In this document: positions 16,901 to 24,879 of the stretch, in pieces
Numbering within the stretch: position 1 is the first letter of the stretch
How the letters are laid out: each line of letters starts with the position of its first letter
The notes under the pieces: model-generated
Databases searched by the model: none
The model's input: only the letters and a program-made list of their open reading frames with translations
What the model was told of the DNA's origin: nothing
Assembly (NCBI GenBank): GCA_002398565.1
Contig: DGZP01000100.1
Coordinates: forward strand, 1 to 39,715
Direction: 5' to 3'
DNA from: Proteiniphilum sp. UBA4977
GTDB taxonomy: Bacteria > Bacteroidota > Bacteroidia > Bacteroidales > Dysgonomonadaceae
DNA length: 39,715 nt
Position numbers and translations under genes: made by a program

Positions 16901-18079
16901 ATAAAAGGGGATATTCTCAAAAAAGAGGGATTTGATTATCTCAAATTGGTTGTCTCCGATACCGGTATAGGGATAAAAGAGACGATGATAGATAAAATAT
17001 TCGAAAACTACTATCAGGTCAATGAATACTCTAAAGATAGAAGGACCGGCTTTGGCATTGGTTTATCCCTAACCAAAGAACTTGTGTTATTGCATAAGGG
17101 AACAATCGAGGTGGAAAGTGCGATAAATGTAGGAAGCGTATTTACTGTCTATATTAATGTTGATAAGGATGCCTTTGATAAAGACTATATCAATGAAATA
17201 GATGAAGAAGGAAATTATCATAGCGAAAATTACGCCTCTCTTTTAGTAGATACCGATCAGTTTAATGAAGAATTTTCTTCCGAAATAGACGAAGGTTTAC
17301 AATCTATTTTGGTGATTGAAGATAATGTGGAGTTACTAAACCATTATTATGAGTTGTTGAGTGGTCATTATAATGTTTTTCTGGCAAATAACGGGATAAA
17401 AGGCTATGAAATGGCAGTAAGTAAAATGCCGGATATAATTATCAGCGACATTGTAATGCCATCGTTAAATGGTTATGAATTTGTTCGTAAATTAAAATCA
17501 AAAATAGAGACCAGCCATATTCCTGTTATTCTCTTGACAGCAAAAGTAGGAATTGAATCAAAAACTGAGGCATACAACGCTGGTGCCGAACTCTATATTG
17601 AAAAGCCTTTTGCCCCTCAAATATTATTATCACAGATATCCAACCTGATCAATCTCAAAGAGAATCTTCGTAAAAAATATATTACTAACTTATTACCTCT
17701 GGATGAAGTAGTAAACAATACGAAAGATGTCCAGTTAATTGAAGATATAGAACGGTATATAAAAGAAAACTTGGATAATGAAGAATTATCTGTAAACGAT
17801 ATTGTGAATGCCGTGGGATTAAGCAGAACTTTATTGTATGTAAAACTTAAAGCGGCTGTAGGCCTTTCAGCCACACAGTTTATTACAAATATACGTCTTA
17901 AAGAATCCATAAAGATGCTGCCATTGGATCTTCATATCTCCGAGATTGCCTATAATTGTGGTTTTTCGTCGTCTAATTATTACGCACGATGTTTTAAAAG
18001 ACAACTCGGTATGTCTCCAAGTGAGTACCGGGATTTATTAAAAACAGCCCCTAAAAATAGATTATCCGAAACCCGCTGA
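13985..18079 (+). CDS. Hybrid two-component system sensor/regulator (HTCS)
   Basis: 1364 residues from the ATG at 13985, which begins a good signal peptide (MSINKWLYIVIN...). A GTG at 13928 is in frame but less likely. Order: periplasmic two-component-propeller repeats (about 35-690, many copies of IWIGT-type blades), a Y_Y_Y domain (about 720-775), one membrane helix (about 785-803), a HisKA domain with phospho-acceptor His843 (HISHQL), an ATPase domain (SNLLSNAFKYTDEG, VSDTGIGI, GFGIGLSL), a receiver (about 1105-1220, Asp1155 in SDIVMP, Lys in EKPF) and an AraC-type helix-turn-helix (about 1255-1355). The family senses a specific oligosaccharide in the periplasm and activates its PUL. No signalling residue is missing. 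It probably binds the 21-bp-spaced repeats at 6575-6754. A 146-bp gap separates it from the upstream gene, so it may also have its own promoter. Confidence 0.96.
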   Translation: MSINKWLYIVINLLFTTNLLANNGPGPVNENIRFVNISNRDGLPNNTIYTLCQDYKGFIWIGTVNGLCRYDGNNIITYISDEKNLLPNNRIRFVFEDNKYRLWISTLKGIHLYDRDSDTFIPVDDQQSPYNSKTIHQAADSTIYFGGGGRICFFDEDKYTFEQLKIDNENINGDFNAIISDKDGFLWVGSEKGGILCIDRKRNKLRHYKYDPKSKDSLISNNIQTLYKDSKNKIWVGTQNKGVCYYDEQNDKFVSFDKIPEAYVRVISEDIYNNIWIGTEDGLYIYNQQTDEIIVKKRDKSDAYSISDNTIYSLLKDREGNMLVGTYYGGISIAPNSFYQFRYYTWGEDPHQLSGHIVKQIIPDKDTGNLWILTKDGGVNYYNRDRHVFERCHFLDPLNGTNKSNITSLLLDSKNNLFVGSYLGNLSKYNLASQDRIFSVKIDSIPLNSIFHLLDDNNGTIWMGTKNGVVCHSTENETFSKFKPEILGRQWVDFLMKDSDNNIWITTRFVGIYCYNPRTDELEHFNYTLNNKSIPDNFVNYLFEDSDKNIWIGTQEGGLSKYDKRNKTFQNFTTQEHLPSNTILSIQEDNEKNIWIATDNGLSCYNKENKDFINYSGSDGLPNKQFSHNSAYKDRNGEIYLGTIDGMISFMPDKLRKSKNTTSVELLGINSLGEDVRIVDTNPVNEEYSSSNKIWTVNLSSGQAKSLAIKYIVPTLGHTSSLFYAMKFENDGNWNNIGTQDQITFADLRPGEYTILLKASFNNQWTGNEPISRIIVKVAPPFWLSYKAYSIYFILFTLILYSIYKYQNNRQKAKNLLLAERIEKEKMTEMNNIRWNFFTHISHQLRLPLTMIISPLQSLIDKKMFEPVVEKKIMAITRNVGKMRLLMDELMLFTKITTKKDKISLTKGNLLGFIHEISQEFLLLAEERSNITFKIEVPLISESAYFDMFKVEKIVSNLLSNAFKYTDEGIIKIKGDILKKEGFDYLKLVVSDTGIGIKETMIDKIFENYYQVNEYSKDRRTGFGIGLSLTKELVLLHKGTIEVESAINVGSVFTVYINVDKDAFDKDYINEIDEEGNYHSENYASLLVDTDQFNEEFSSEIDEGLQSILVIEDNVELLNHYYELLSGHYNVFLANNGIKGYEMAVSKMPDIIISDIVMPSLNGYEFVRKLKSKIETSHIPVILLTAKVGIESKTEAYNAGAELYIEKPFAPQILLSQISNLINLKENLRKKYITNLLPLDEVVNNTKDVQLIEDIERYIKENLDNEELSVNDIVNAVGLSRTLLYVKLKAAVGLSATQFITNIRLKESIKMLPLDLHISEIAYNCGFSSSNYYARCFKRQLGMSPSEYRDLLKTAPKNRLSETR

Positions 18080-18189
18080 CCTGGTAATGTTCATAAATTT
18101 TTTCAAACTGCTGTCATGTCCACATATAATTTTTCCGGACAAATATTGCATCGATCAGAAGCTAAAACAGGACGGGGTTTACCGAATGC

Positions 18190-19344
18190 TTATATTCTAA
18201 GAAATATTTTATGCTTGTAGAGGAAGTACAAGAACATCCATCCTATTGCGATGTGCCCGACAGACATAATGAGGGGTGACCATGTTTCAGGAAAAAGATC
18301 AGCTATTCCCGCGAATGCAAACTCAGTGGCACTATTCCAACGTATGATTCGATTTGCCAGGTATATGGTAAGGGGATTCATTCCGATAACAACAAAAAAG
18401 AATGTCCACTTCCTCTGTTTCCATACATCAATCACAAGGTAGAAAAGAGCCATCAATAAGATACTAATTCCACCAACCCAGCAGACAAACGAGCTAGACC
18501 ATAGTATTTTATTGATTGGAAAGACCAGGTTCCAAGCTTGTCCAACAAATAAAAGGAATATCCCGGCAACAACCATGTATGTTACTTTCTTCATCGGTCT
18601 TAGCTTGGATGACAAAAATTCTCCAGTAAGTATGCCGAGCAAGCCAGTGGCGGTAGCAGAAATCACGGCCAATATTCCTTCATTGTCACCAAATTCGAAG
18701 CAACAGAAACGTCCTGGGAGTAACAATCTGTCTATGTAGCTCGCGATATTGCCCCGCATCGAAAAATGATCCTGATCTCCCAAGTCAGGAGCCTTAAAAA
18801 GTATAAACAAGAGCCAGTAAAAAAACAGGATTCCCCAAAACCAGATTACACGTGTTCCGGTTTTTCTCGTGTTCATAAACAGTAGAGCAGCAAACATCCA
18901 AGCTAATCCTATACGCCCCAATACGCTTGCATATCTCATGTTTTCGAAGTCGAAACTCACGCCATTATTGTAAAGTATACCTAACAATACCAAAAGGAGC
19001 CCTCTTTTAAAGATGTGTTTATACAGTGTATTTCTTCCATTTCCCATTTTTACTCTTTTTTTAGCCGAGAAAGGAAATGAAACACCTGAAATAAAAAGGA
19101 ATAGCGGGAAGATCATATCATACGCCTGAAATCCATGCCACTCGGCATGAGTCAACTGGTTTGCCCACCACTGCAAGGCAGGAGCACCGGTTAATTCACT
19201 CAGTCGTATAAAGAAAGCGGCACCTCCCATGATCCAAAACATGTCAAATCCTCTTAGTGCATCAAGAGACAAGAGACGTTCCGAAGAATTTTCTTTATTT
19301 ATTTTTGACGTCAAAGAATTAAACGGCTTGGTTTGTTTATTCAT
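18190..19344 (-). CDS. HGSNAT-like (DUF5009-type) membrane acetyltransferase
   Basis: 384 residues from the ATG at 19344, which leaves a 13-bp gap after the upstream sulfatase. An in-frame ATG at 19389 would overlap that gene by 32 bp. The sequence opens with RLLSLDALRGFDMFWI and has EWHGFQAYDMIFPLFLFISG, the hallmark of the heparan-alpha-glucosaminide N-acetyltransferase/YeiB-like group, then about ten hydrophobic helices. Related proteins carry acetyl groups across the membrane from acetyl-CoA onto a sugar, and the His in WHG is the candidate active residue. It is the last gene of the long leftward operon, directly after a heparan-N-sulfatase-like gene. It converges with the HTCS gene, with about 110 bp between. 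The acetylated sugar is not known. Confidence 0.82.
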   Translation of the reverse strand: MNKQTKPFNSLTSKINKENSSERLLSLDALRGFDMFWIMGGAAFFIRLSELTGAPALQWWANQLTHAEWHGFQAYDMIFPLFLFISGVSFPFSAKKRVKMGNGRNTLYKHIFKRGLLLVLLGILYNNGVSFDFENMRYASVLGRIGLAWMFAALLFMNTRKTGTRVIWFWGILFFYWLLFILFKAPDLGDQDHFSMRGNIASYIDRLLLPGRFCCFEFGDNEGILAVISATATGLLGILTGEFLSSKLRPMKKVTYMVVAGIFLLFVGQAWNLVFPINKILWSSSFVCWVGGISILLMALFYLVIDVWKQRKWTFFFVVIGMNPLTIYLANRIIRWNSATEFAFAGIADLFPETWSPLIMSVGHIAIGWMFLYFLYKHKIFLRI

Positions 19345-19357
19345 TTTTATTTGGTTG

Positions 19358-21055
19358 TTATTGAATAAGAAATACACCTTCAACTTCATCGCTGCCCATA
19401 TATCCGTACCGAACAGCTTTTATGCGAATGGTATGCGTCCCTTTTGGTAAGCGTAACGGTCCATTGTATAATTTCCAGCGTGGATTTTTTCCTGTTTCTG
19501 TCGTGTAAATGATAGATGACCCGTGCGTGGGACAATAAAATGCCAAGGTCATAGGCGAAGAATAAGTGCCTCCGAATTGAATATTATTTGATCCCCTGTC
19601 CTCTTTTGCATTTACAATAAAATAGGGTTTATCTGTGACCGGTTGTATTCCACCGGGCCACATTTGTTCAATCATTTCAGATTCATTCATGTGTCCCATG
19701 TCACCCGTTTCAATGCTCCATTTTTTTTGCTGAATGCGCATTTCATCCAGCACCTCTTTTAATTTAGGATCATCAGCCAGGTTATGGAGTTGAAAAGGAT
19801 CAGCATTCACGTCATATAACTCTTCGGGAGGTCGTGTATCGGTCATCCACTTTTTTTGATGTTCATTCAACTTATTTTCGGCATCAAGTCGCATGACTTC
19901 ACGCATGATCGGCATCCGATTCAGGTATGGAACCCAGATATGATAAGGTTCATTGGGATAGAAATTACGAATATACAGATAATTTTTATTGCGAACGGAC
20001 CTGATCTTATCATACGAAGCATCTACCCTGTCGCGGGCAGCAAAGACATAATTCCGGGGTTCTGCTGCCTGATCTCCTAAAAAAGGTTGTCCTTGCATGT
20101 GCACCGGAACTTTTGTGCCGACTAAAGATAGAACAGTGGGCCCGAAATCAATGGAACTGATAAGGTCGTTGTTCACTGTGCCGGGTTTCAATTTCTCAGG
20201 CCAACGAATAATTAAAGGTATATTGAGCCCTGAGTCGTACAACCAACGTTTAGCACGCGGAAGGCCGTCACCATGGTCTCCCCAGAAAAAAACAATGGTA
20301 TTATCAGCCAACCCCTCATTCTCCAGCTCCTTCAATAGTACGCCAACTACCGAATCAAGACGTGCAGTGTTGTCATACATTTTGGCGAGATTTCGGCGTA
20401 CAATCTCCGTGTCGGGATAATAGGGAGGAACGGTTACTTTAGAGGGGTCTGTCTTCACATCGCTGATGTCCCAGTTTCTGCTTTCATGCGTTCCGGTATA
20501 ATTGAAAACAGCAAAAAAAGGTTGATTTTTGTCCGGCCTGTCTTTATAATGTGCCGTTTTACTGCAATCATCCCATATACTTTCTGGCACAGGATCTTTG
20601 GCAAATTGATAATCGGTCTTGCTGTTGTTGGTGCAGTAATAACCTGCCGCGCGCAGATATTCGGGGAAAGCTTTCACGTAATGGGGAGGAACAGCGGTAA
20701 ATTCCACAGGATTATCCACTGAACGACGATAACTGATGGTGCGCATATGCATGCATCCAATGGACGTTTGATACATGCCTGTGATAATACCGGCTCGGGT
20801 GGGAGCGCTGATACCTGCTGTGGTGAATACATTTGTGAAACGTGTCCCTTCCGATGCCAGTTTATCCAAATTGGGTGTTCTTGCGGTTACATCTCCGTAA
20901 CAGCCCAGGTGCGGACTAAAATCTTCCGTTGAAATCCAGAGAATATTTGGCCTTTGTTCTGTAATTTCTTTTTGACTTGTTTGGGCGGAAGATGATAGGA
21001 TTGAACTAAAAGCTAACGGCATTAAACCGGCTATTGTTTTCAAATGATCGATCAT
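19358..21055 (-). CDS. Sulfatase resembling heparan N-sulfatases, with C-terminal beta domain
   Basis: 565 residues with a signal peptide (to about residue 24). RPNILWISTEDFSPHLGCYGD contains metal ligands Glu44 and Asp45. The maturation motif ISAPTRAGIITG gives Ser83 as the formylglycine precursor. The run VPPYYPDTEIVRRNLAKMYD, then RLDSVVGVLLKELE and FWGDHGDGLPRAKRWLYDSG, recalls N-sulfoglucosamine sulfohydrolases (S1_8-like). That subfamily call is by eye. After the sulfatase fold, about 60 extra residues (PTHGSSIIYTTETGKNPRWK to the end) look like the CHB_HEX_C immunoglobulin-like domain. The gene lies 42 bp after the epimerase-like gene and 13 bp before the acetyltransferase. The 42-bp gap shows no clear promoter. 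Confidence 0.92.
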   Translation of the reverse strand: MIDHLKTIAGLMPLAFSSILSSSAQTSQKEITEQRPNILWISTEDFSPHLGCYGDVTARTPNLDKLASEGTRFTNVFTTAGISAPTRAGIITGMYQTSIGCMHMRTISYRRSVDNPVEFTAVPPHYVKAFPEYLRAAGYYCTNNSKTDYQFAKDPVPESIWDDCSKTAHYKDRPDKNQPFFAVFNYTGTHESRNWDISDVKTDPSKVTVPPYYPDTEIVRRNLAKMYDNTARLDSVVGVLLKELENEGLADNTIVFFWGDHGDGLPRAKRWLYDSGLNIPLIIRWPEKLKPGTVNNDLISSIDFGPTVLSLVGTKVPVHMQGQPFLGDQAAEPRNYVFAARDRVDASYDKIRSVRNKNYLYIRNFYPNEPYHIWVPYLNRMPIMREVMRLDAENKLNEHQKKWMTDTRPPEELYDVNADPFQLHNLADDPKLKEVLDEMRIQQKKWSIETGDMGHMNESEMIEQMWPGGIQPVTDKPYFIVNAKEDRGSNNIQFGGTYSSPMTLAFYCPTHGSSIIYTTETGKNPRWKLYNGPLRLPKGTHTIRIKAVRYGYMGSDEVEGVFLIQ

Positions 21056-21097
21056 AAAGGAATCTTTTATAGCTATAGTTGTTTGATGGTCATTGAT

Positions 21098-21994
21098 TTA
21101 TAAAAGAAAGTTCCGGCAATATTCCAGGCATTTCTTGACCTCTTTCACTGCATCTGAATTTTCAGGAACAGGATATTCAAGTTCAATGTCACAAGTGATG
21201 GGCCATTTGTTCTTTTGAATGAGCTGCAGGATGCCGGCGATGGGTGTTTGTCCTTGTCCGAACGTACGGTTCTTGTTCGGATCGGGAGCATTTGGTCCCG
21301 TTTTGTCCTTGATGTGGACACTGGCAATCCTGCCGTGAAGGCGCTGTATCAAATCAGCCGGGTCTAACCCTGTGGCGCCAAAGTAATGGCCCGCATCGAA
21401 ATTCAGCATGATCATGGGGCTATAAGAGAGTATTTTATCAAAGCTGAAGTTGGGATCAGCGGGTTGCAGGTGATTATGGAAAATAATGTGAAGGTTGTAC
21501 TTTTCCGCGAAGGGAGCAAAACGTTTGGCCGCTTTCTCCGATATTTCGGTGGAAAGTCCCCTCGCTCCCAATGTCTTGCAGACTTTAAACGCATAGTCGA
21601 TCTCTTCATCCGACCAGTTCTCTCGTCCTAACTTCAATATGTCAATTTTTACCCCCCTCTTTTCGAACATGTGGCGGATGGGTTCAAATTTGTCCATCGT
21701 CACTCTCTTTCGCCATTCCTTAAGCGCTTCCTTGTCTTTGGTGTCGGGGATTCCCGCGTAACTCTCAACTGCCGCTCCCATCAACTCCACAGAACTTATG
21801 CCCGATTGCACGGTATAGTCAAGAATTGCACCGATTGACTGGTCAGGCATACTCCGGAAACTATAGGTGATGACCCCTATCTGTACACCGCCGAATTTTG
21901 AGTCCGGCTTGTTGCCGGCAAAGCATGCCGACTGAAAAAACAGGCCACAGAAAAGAAAAATTGCCAATCCGACTGAAAAAGATTTTTTTGTCAT
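21098..21994 (-). CDS. Sugar isomerase/epimerase-like TIM barrel, exported
   Basis: 298 residues from the ATG at 21994, which starts a signal peptide (MTKKSFSVGLAIFLFCGLFFQSACFA). A longer frame from 22111 would run into the upstream oxidoreductase gene. The rest is an AP-endonuclease-2/xylose-isomerase-like barrel with SVELMGAAVESY, IIFHNHLQP, NFDAGHYFG, SVHIKDKTG and DIELEYP, which supply the usual Glu/His/Asp metal ligands. Relatives isomerise or epimerise sugars, including keto-sugars. Export is notable and suggests action in the periplasm or at the membrane. It lies 23 bp after the Gfo/Idh/MocA gene, so the two probably act in sequence. The exact reaction cannot be named. Confidence 0.88.
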   Translation of the reverse strand: MTKKSFSVGLAIFLFCGLFFQSACFAGNKPDSKFGGVQIGVITYSFRSMPDQSIGAILDYTVQSGISSVELMGAAVESYAGIPDTKDKEALKEWRKRVTMDKFEPIRHMFEKRGVKIDILKLGRENWSDEEIDYAFKVCKTLGARGLSTEISEKAAKRFAPFAEKYNLHIIFHNHLQPADPNFSFDKILSYSPMIMLNFDAGHYFGATGLDPADLIQRLHGRIASVHIKDKTGPNAPDPNKNRTFGQGQTPIAGILQLIQKNKWPITCDIELEYPVPENSDAVKEVKKCLEYCRNFLL

Positions 21995-22017
21995 AACGAA
22001 ATTTTTATAAGATATTT

Positions 22018-23352
22018 CTACAATGAATAAGGTTTTCTGTACTGGTAATGATAGAGCCTGTGGCTTCCCGCTTCCATATCGTCGCCAAAGCTCAAAATTG
22101 CAGGATCCCATTTAACCGGGCGTTGCAGCTCCGTGGCAATGTTTGCGATACAGCAAAGCGTGTTGGTACTGCATCCCACTTCCACAGGGGCTATTGGATT
22201 TTTCCGGGTACGAACCGCGTCAATGAAATTTTGCATGTGGGACGGGCTGATCTCAAACTGCCCCTCACCCACAATTTTTTCCTCTTTCTGAAGCAGCGAG
22301 GGATCGGAACACTCGATATAGCCTCTTGCTACCTTAACCCAGCCTTTTGTCCCATTAAAACTAATTCCTTTCCCTCCCTCTTCCCGAAAAGGTTGTTCCG
22401 TCATCACAATACCATTGCCATATTTCATGGTGAGGTGTTCTGTTCCCCTGTACCCCCGGGGTATGAATTCACAGGGACCGGAGCCATCCATCGCGATGGC
22501 AGCCTGGGCTATGTCAAACATGTGCGCGCCCCAATCGGCAGTATAACCATTCCCTGTTTCACGATACCAACGCCATGCGCCCCAAAGCTCTTCGTTCTTT
22601 TCCGGAATGAGGCTGATGGGCGGACAAAGATCGGGGTGGTAATGAATCTTGGGATCATTGAGAGGACCCAGCCATTTGTCCCAGTTTAATGTCCCGGGAA
22701 CTGGCATCTCCGGGAGATCGAGTGGTTTGGGAGGTTCACCCACGGAGGCATAGATGGTTTCTATGTGACCCATTGAACCGTTGCGTACCAGGGCAATCGC
22801 CTGCTGAAATTCTTTGCTGGAGCGTTGCTGGCTTCCAACCTGCAACACGCGATTGTGTTCCCTTACTGCCTTTACCATTTCCAAACCTTCGCGTACCGTG
22901 AAGGCAAGAGGCTTCTGCACGTAAACATCTTTTCCCGACTCACAGGCATGAATCGTGTTCAATGCATGCCAATGATCAGGTGTGGCAATTGAAACTGCGT
23001 CAATGTCTTTGCGTTCGAGTAATTCTTCATAGAATTCATACATATCGCAACGAGGGGCAACACCTGTTTTCTTCTGCCATTCTTCGACCCTGTTTTTAAA
23101 ACGTAACCGTTTCAATTGATCCACATCCGCACAGGCAACCACCTGCACACCCGGACACCTTGAAAAACTACGGAAATCAGAGATCCCCTGACGCCCAAGT
23201 CCGATAAAGCCCATGACCACGCGATCGCTGGGAGCGATCCGTGTCCCGTCTGCCATTCTCCAACTGGGGAGAATAGTTAATCCGGCAATACCCAGTGCCG
23301 AGTAACTTAAAAACTGGCGTCTGTTGATGCTTTTATTTTTTATTTTTTCCAT
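22018..23352 (-). CDS. Gfo/Idh/MocA-family oxidoreductase with Tat signal
   Basis: 444 residues. The N terminus SINRRQFLSYSALGIAGL is a twin-arginine signal (Arg11-Arg12), so the protein is probably exported folded with its NAD(P) cofactor. The Rossmann motif GFIGLGRQG (residues 49-56) is followed by ATPDHWHALN and VYVQKPLAFTVREG, where the Lys-Pro pair carries the family's conserved lysine. Later come YRETGNGYTADWGAHMFDIAQ and GTKGWVKVARGY, the substrate-binding C-terminal sheet. Members oxidise or reduce sugar carbons, and the GH109 branch uses NAD+ to cleave glycosides. It is followed by the epimerase-like gene after 23 bp and preceded by a sulfatase by 23 bp. It could be a sugar dehydrogenase or a GH109-like hydrolase, and sequence alone does not decide. 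Confidence 0.92.
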   Translation of the reverse strand: MEKIKNKSINRRQFLSYSALGIAGLTILPSWRMADGTRIAPSDRVVMGFIGLGRQGISDFRSFSRCPGVQVVACADVDQLKRLRFKNRVEEWQKKTGVAPRCDMYEFYEELLERKDIDAVSIATPDHWHALNTIHACESGKDVYVQKPLAFTVREGLEMVKAVREHNRVLQVGSQQRSSKEFQQAIALVRNGSMGHIETIYASVGEPPKPLDLPEMPVPGTLNWDKWLGPLNDPKIHYHPDLCPPISLIPEKNEELWGAWRWYRETGNGYTADWGAHMFDIAQAAIAMDGSGPCEFIPRGYRGTEHLTMKYGNGIVMTEQPFREEGGKGISFNGTKGWVKVARGYIECSDPSLLQKEEKIVGEGQFEISPSHMQNFIDAVRTRKNPIAPVEVGCSTNTLCCIANIATELQRPVKWDPAILSFGDDMEAGSHRLYHYQYRKPYSL

Positions 23353-23375
23353 ACGATAATTATGTTATTCCTTTC

Positions 23376-24824
23376 TTATTCTTTTATTCTTCCCGGTTCA
23401 CGCGAGTTTTCTCCTTTAATACCATTTAAATCATCTCCCAAATCTTTTCGTGCCATATCGGCTAATTCTTTCAATTCCAAAATTATTTCAGGATGCATCT
23501 CCTTCAGGTTATATCGTTCACCCGGGTCACGCCTTAAATCAAACAACTCTTCCTCAAATGAATGATTCCCGTCTGTTTTTCCAGACTCTCCGTCCACGCC
23601 GGGAAAAAATCCCTGGTTTGTCCTACCTGAGTGAGGGAAGACCAACTTCCAATTTCCTTTTCTTATGGCTTTTAGATTGTTCCGGTCGTAGTAATATAAA
23701 AACATTTCCCTTGGATGGGCATCTTCACCATATAATAGCGGTAAAATATTGACACCGTCAATCTTTTTCTCCGGAAGTTCAGCATGGGTGATCGCAGCCA
23801 GTGTGGGCAAAATATCTATCGTGGAAGCCATCTTGTTGCAAACGCTGCCTTGGGGGATGGCATCCGGCCATTTCATGATACAAGGGACTCTGTGCCCTCC
23901 CTCAAAAACCGTTCCTTTTCCTTCCCGTAAGCCACCGGCAGATCCTCCATGGTTTCCGAACTGGAGCCAGGGGCCATTGTCGGAAGTTAAGATTACCAAT
24001 GTATTGTCCGCTATACCGCTTTCTTCAAGCGCTCTCATGATTTTTCCTACCGACCAGTCGATTTCCATCATCACGTCACCATATAAGCCCTGCTCGCTTT
24101 TATTCTTGAATTTGTCTGAAACGGCTAATGGCACGTGCGGCATGGAATGTGCCAAGTATAAGAAAAATGGATTTTCTCTGCTTCTGATGATAAAATCGAC
24201 TGCTTTCTCGGTATACCATGTGGTTAATTTTGCCTGATCGTCCAATGTCCTTATCTCGGCTATTTTTTGGTTACCTTCAATCAGCGGTAATTCCGGAAAT
24301 TTTGATTTCCGTGCATTCTTATTTGAAAAATTCCTGCTTCCATCGTAACCCACGGGCCACATGTCATTAGAATAGGGGAGTCCAAAATATTCGTCAAAAC
24401 CGTGCTGAAGGGGCAGAAATTCACGATGATGCCCCAGATGCCATTTGCCTACCGCCGCGGTTTTATATCCCCTTTTTTTCAATATCTCGGGAATCGTCTC
24501 TTCCTCTTTATTTAATCCGATTTGAGCGGTAGGATTTAAAGCTCCTGTTATGCCGATCCGGTTGGGATAGCAACCTGTCATTAACCCAGCGCGTGAAGCG
24601 CTGCTGACTGCCTGGGCTGCATAGAAATTAGTAAATCTCATTCCCGAAGCTGCCAAGTGATCAATATTCGGGGTATTGTATTGCACGGCTCCATTGGAGG
24701 CGATATCACCATACCCCATGTCATCCATGAACACGATAATAATATTGGGATTCTCTTGTGCACGAACATGGGGCGCTATAAACGGCGTTCCTGCCAATGC
24801 AATGAATAAATCTGGAATCTTCAT
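23376..24824 (-). CDS. S1-family sulfatase with SxAxR maturation motif
   Basis: 482 residues with a signal peptide (to about residue 23, VRAQ). NIIIVFMDDMGYGD holds metal ligands Asp34 and Asp35. The maturation motif reads VSSASRAGLMTG: Ser74 is the formylglycine precursor, but residue 76 is Ala where Pro is usual. GKWHLGHH and LTSDNGPWLQFGNHGGSAGG are conserved active-site regions, and the overall form is like arylsulfatase A/GALNS-type enzymes. The Ala variant is accepted by some anSME-type maturases (C/S-x-P/A-x-R), so the protein is likely functional. It lies 55 bp downstream of another sulfatase and 23 bp upstream of the oxidoreductase. Substrate position is unknown. Confidence 0.93.
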   Translation of the reverse strand: MKIPDLFIALAGTPFIAPHVRAQENPNIIIVFMDDMGYGDIASNGAVQYNTPNIDHLAASGMRFTNFYAAQAVSSASRAGLMTGCYPNRIGITGALNPTAQIGLNKEEETIPEILKKRGYKTAAVGKWHLGHHREFLPLQHGFDEYFGLPYSNDMWPVGYDGSRNFSNKNARKSKFPELPLIEGNQKIAEIRTLDDQAKLTTWYTEKAVDFIIRSRENPFFLYLAHSMPHVPLAVSDKFKNKSEQGLYGDVMMEIDWSVGKIMRALEESGIADNTLVILTSDNGPWLQFGNHGGSAGGLREGKGTVFEGGHRVPCIMKWPDAIPQGSVCNKMASTIDILPTLAAITHAELPEKKIDGVNILPLLYGEDAHPREMFLYYYDRNNLKAIRKGNWKLVFPHSGRTNQGFFPGVDGESGKTDGNHSFEEELFDLRRDPGERYNLKEMHPEIILELKELADMARKDLGDDLNGIKGENSREPGRIKE

Positions 24825-24879
24825 TTTTATTGTTTTAGATATATATTACTATTTTGCAATGATTTCTTCAATCGGATAA

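Noticed and set aside
18080..18189. Bidirectional terminator between the HTCS and acetyltransferase genes
   Set aside because: Only a 5-bp stem (TGTCC 18117-18121 with GGACA 18137-18141) with a 15-nt loop is visible. A terminator is expected here, but I cannot point to a convincing one.
22048..22689. Long plus-strand open frame of 213 codons
   Set aside because: It lies wholly antisense to the well-supported Gfo/Idh/MocA gene and its translation has no recognisable domain.
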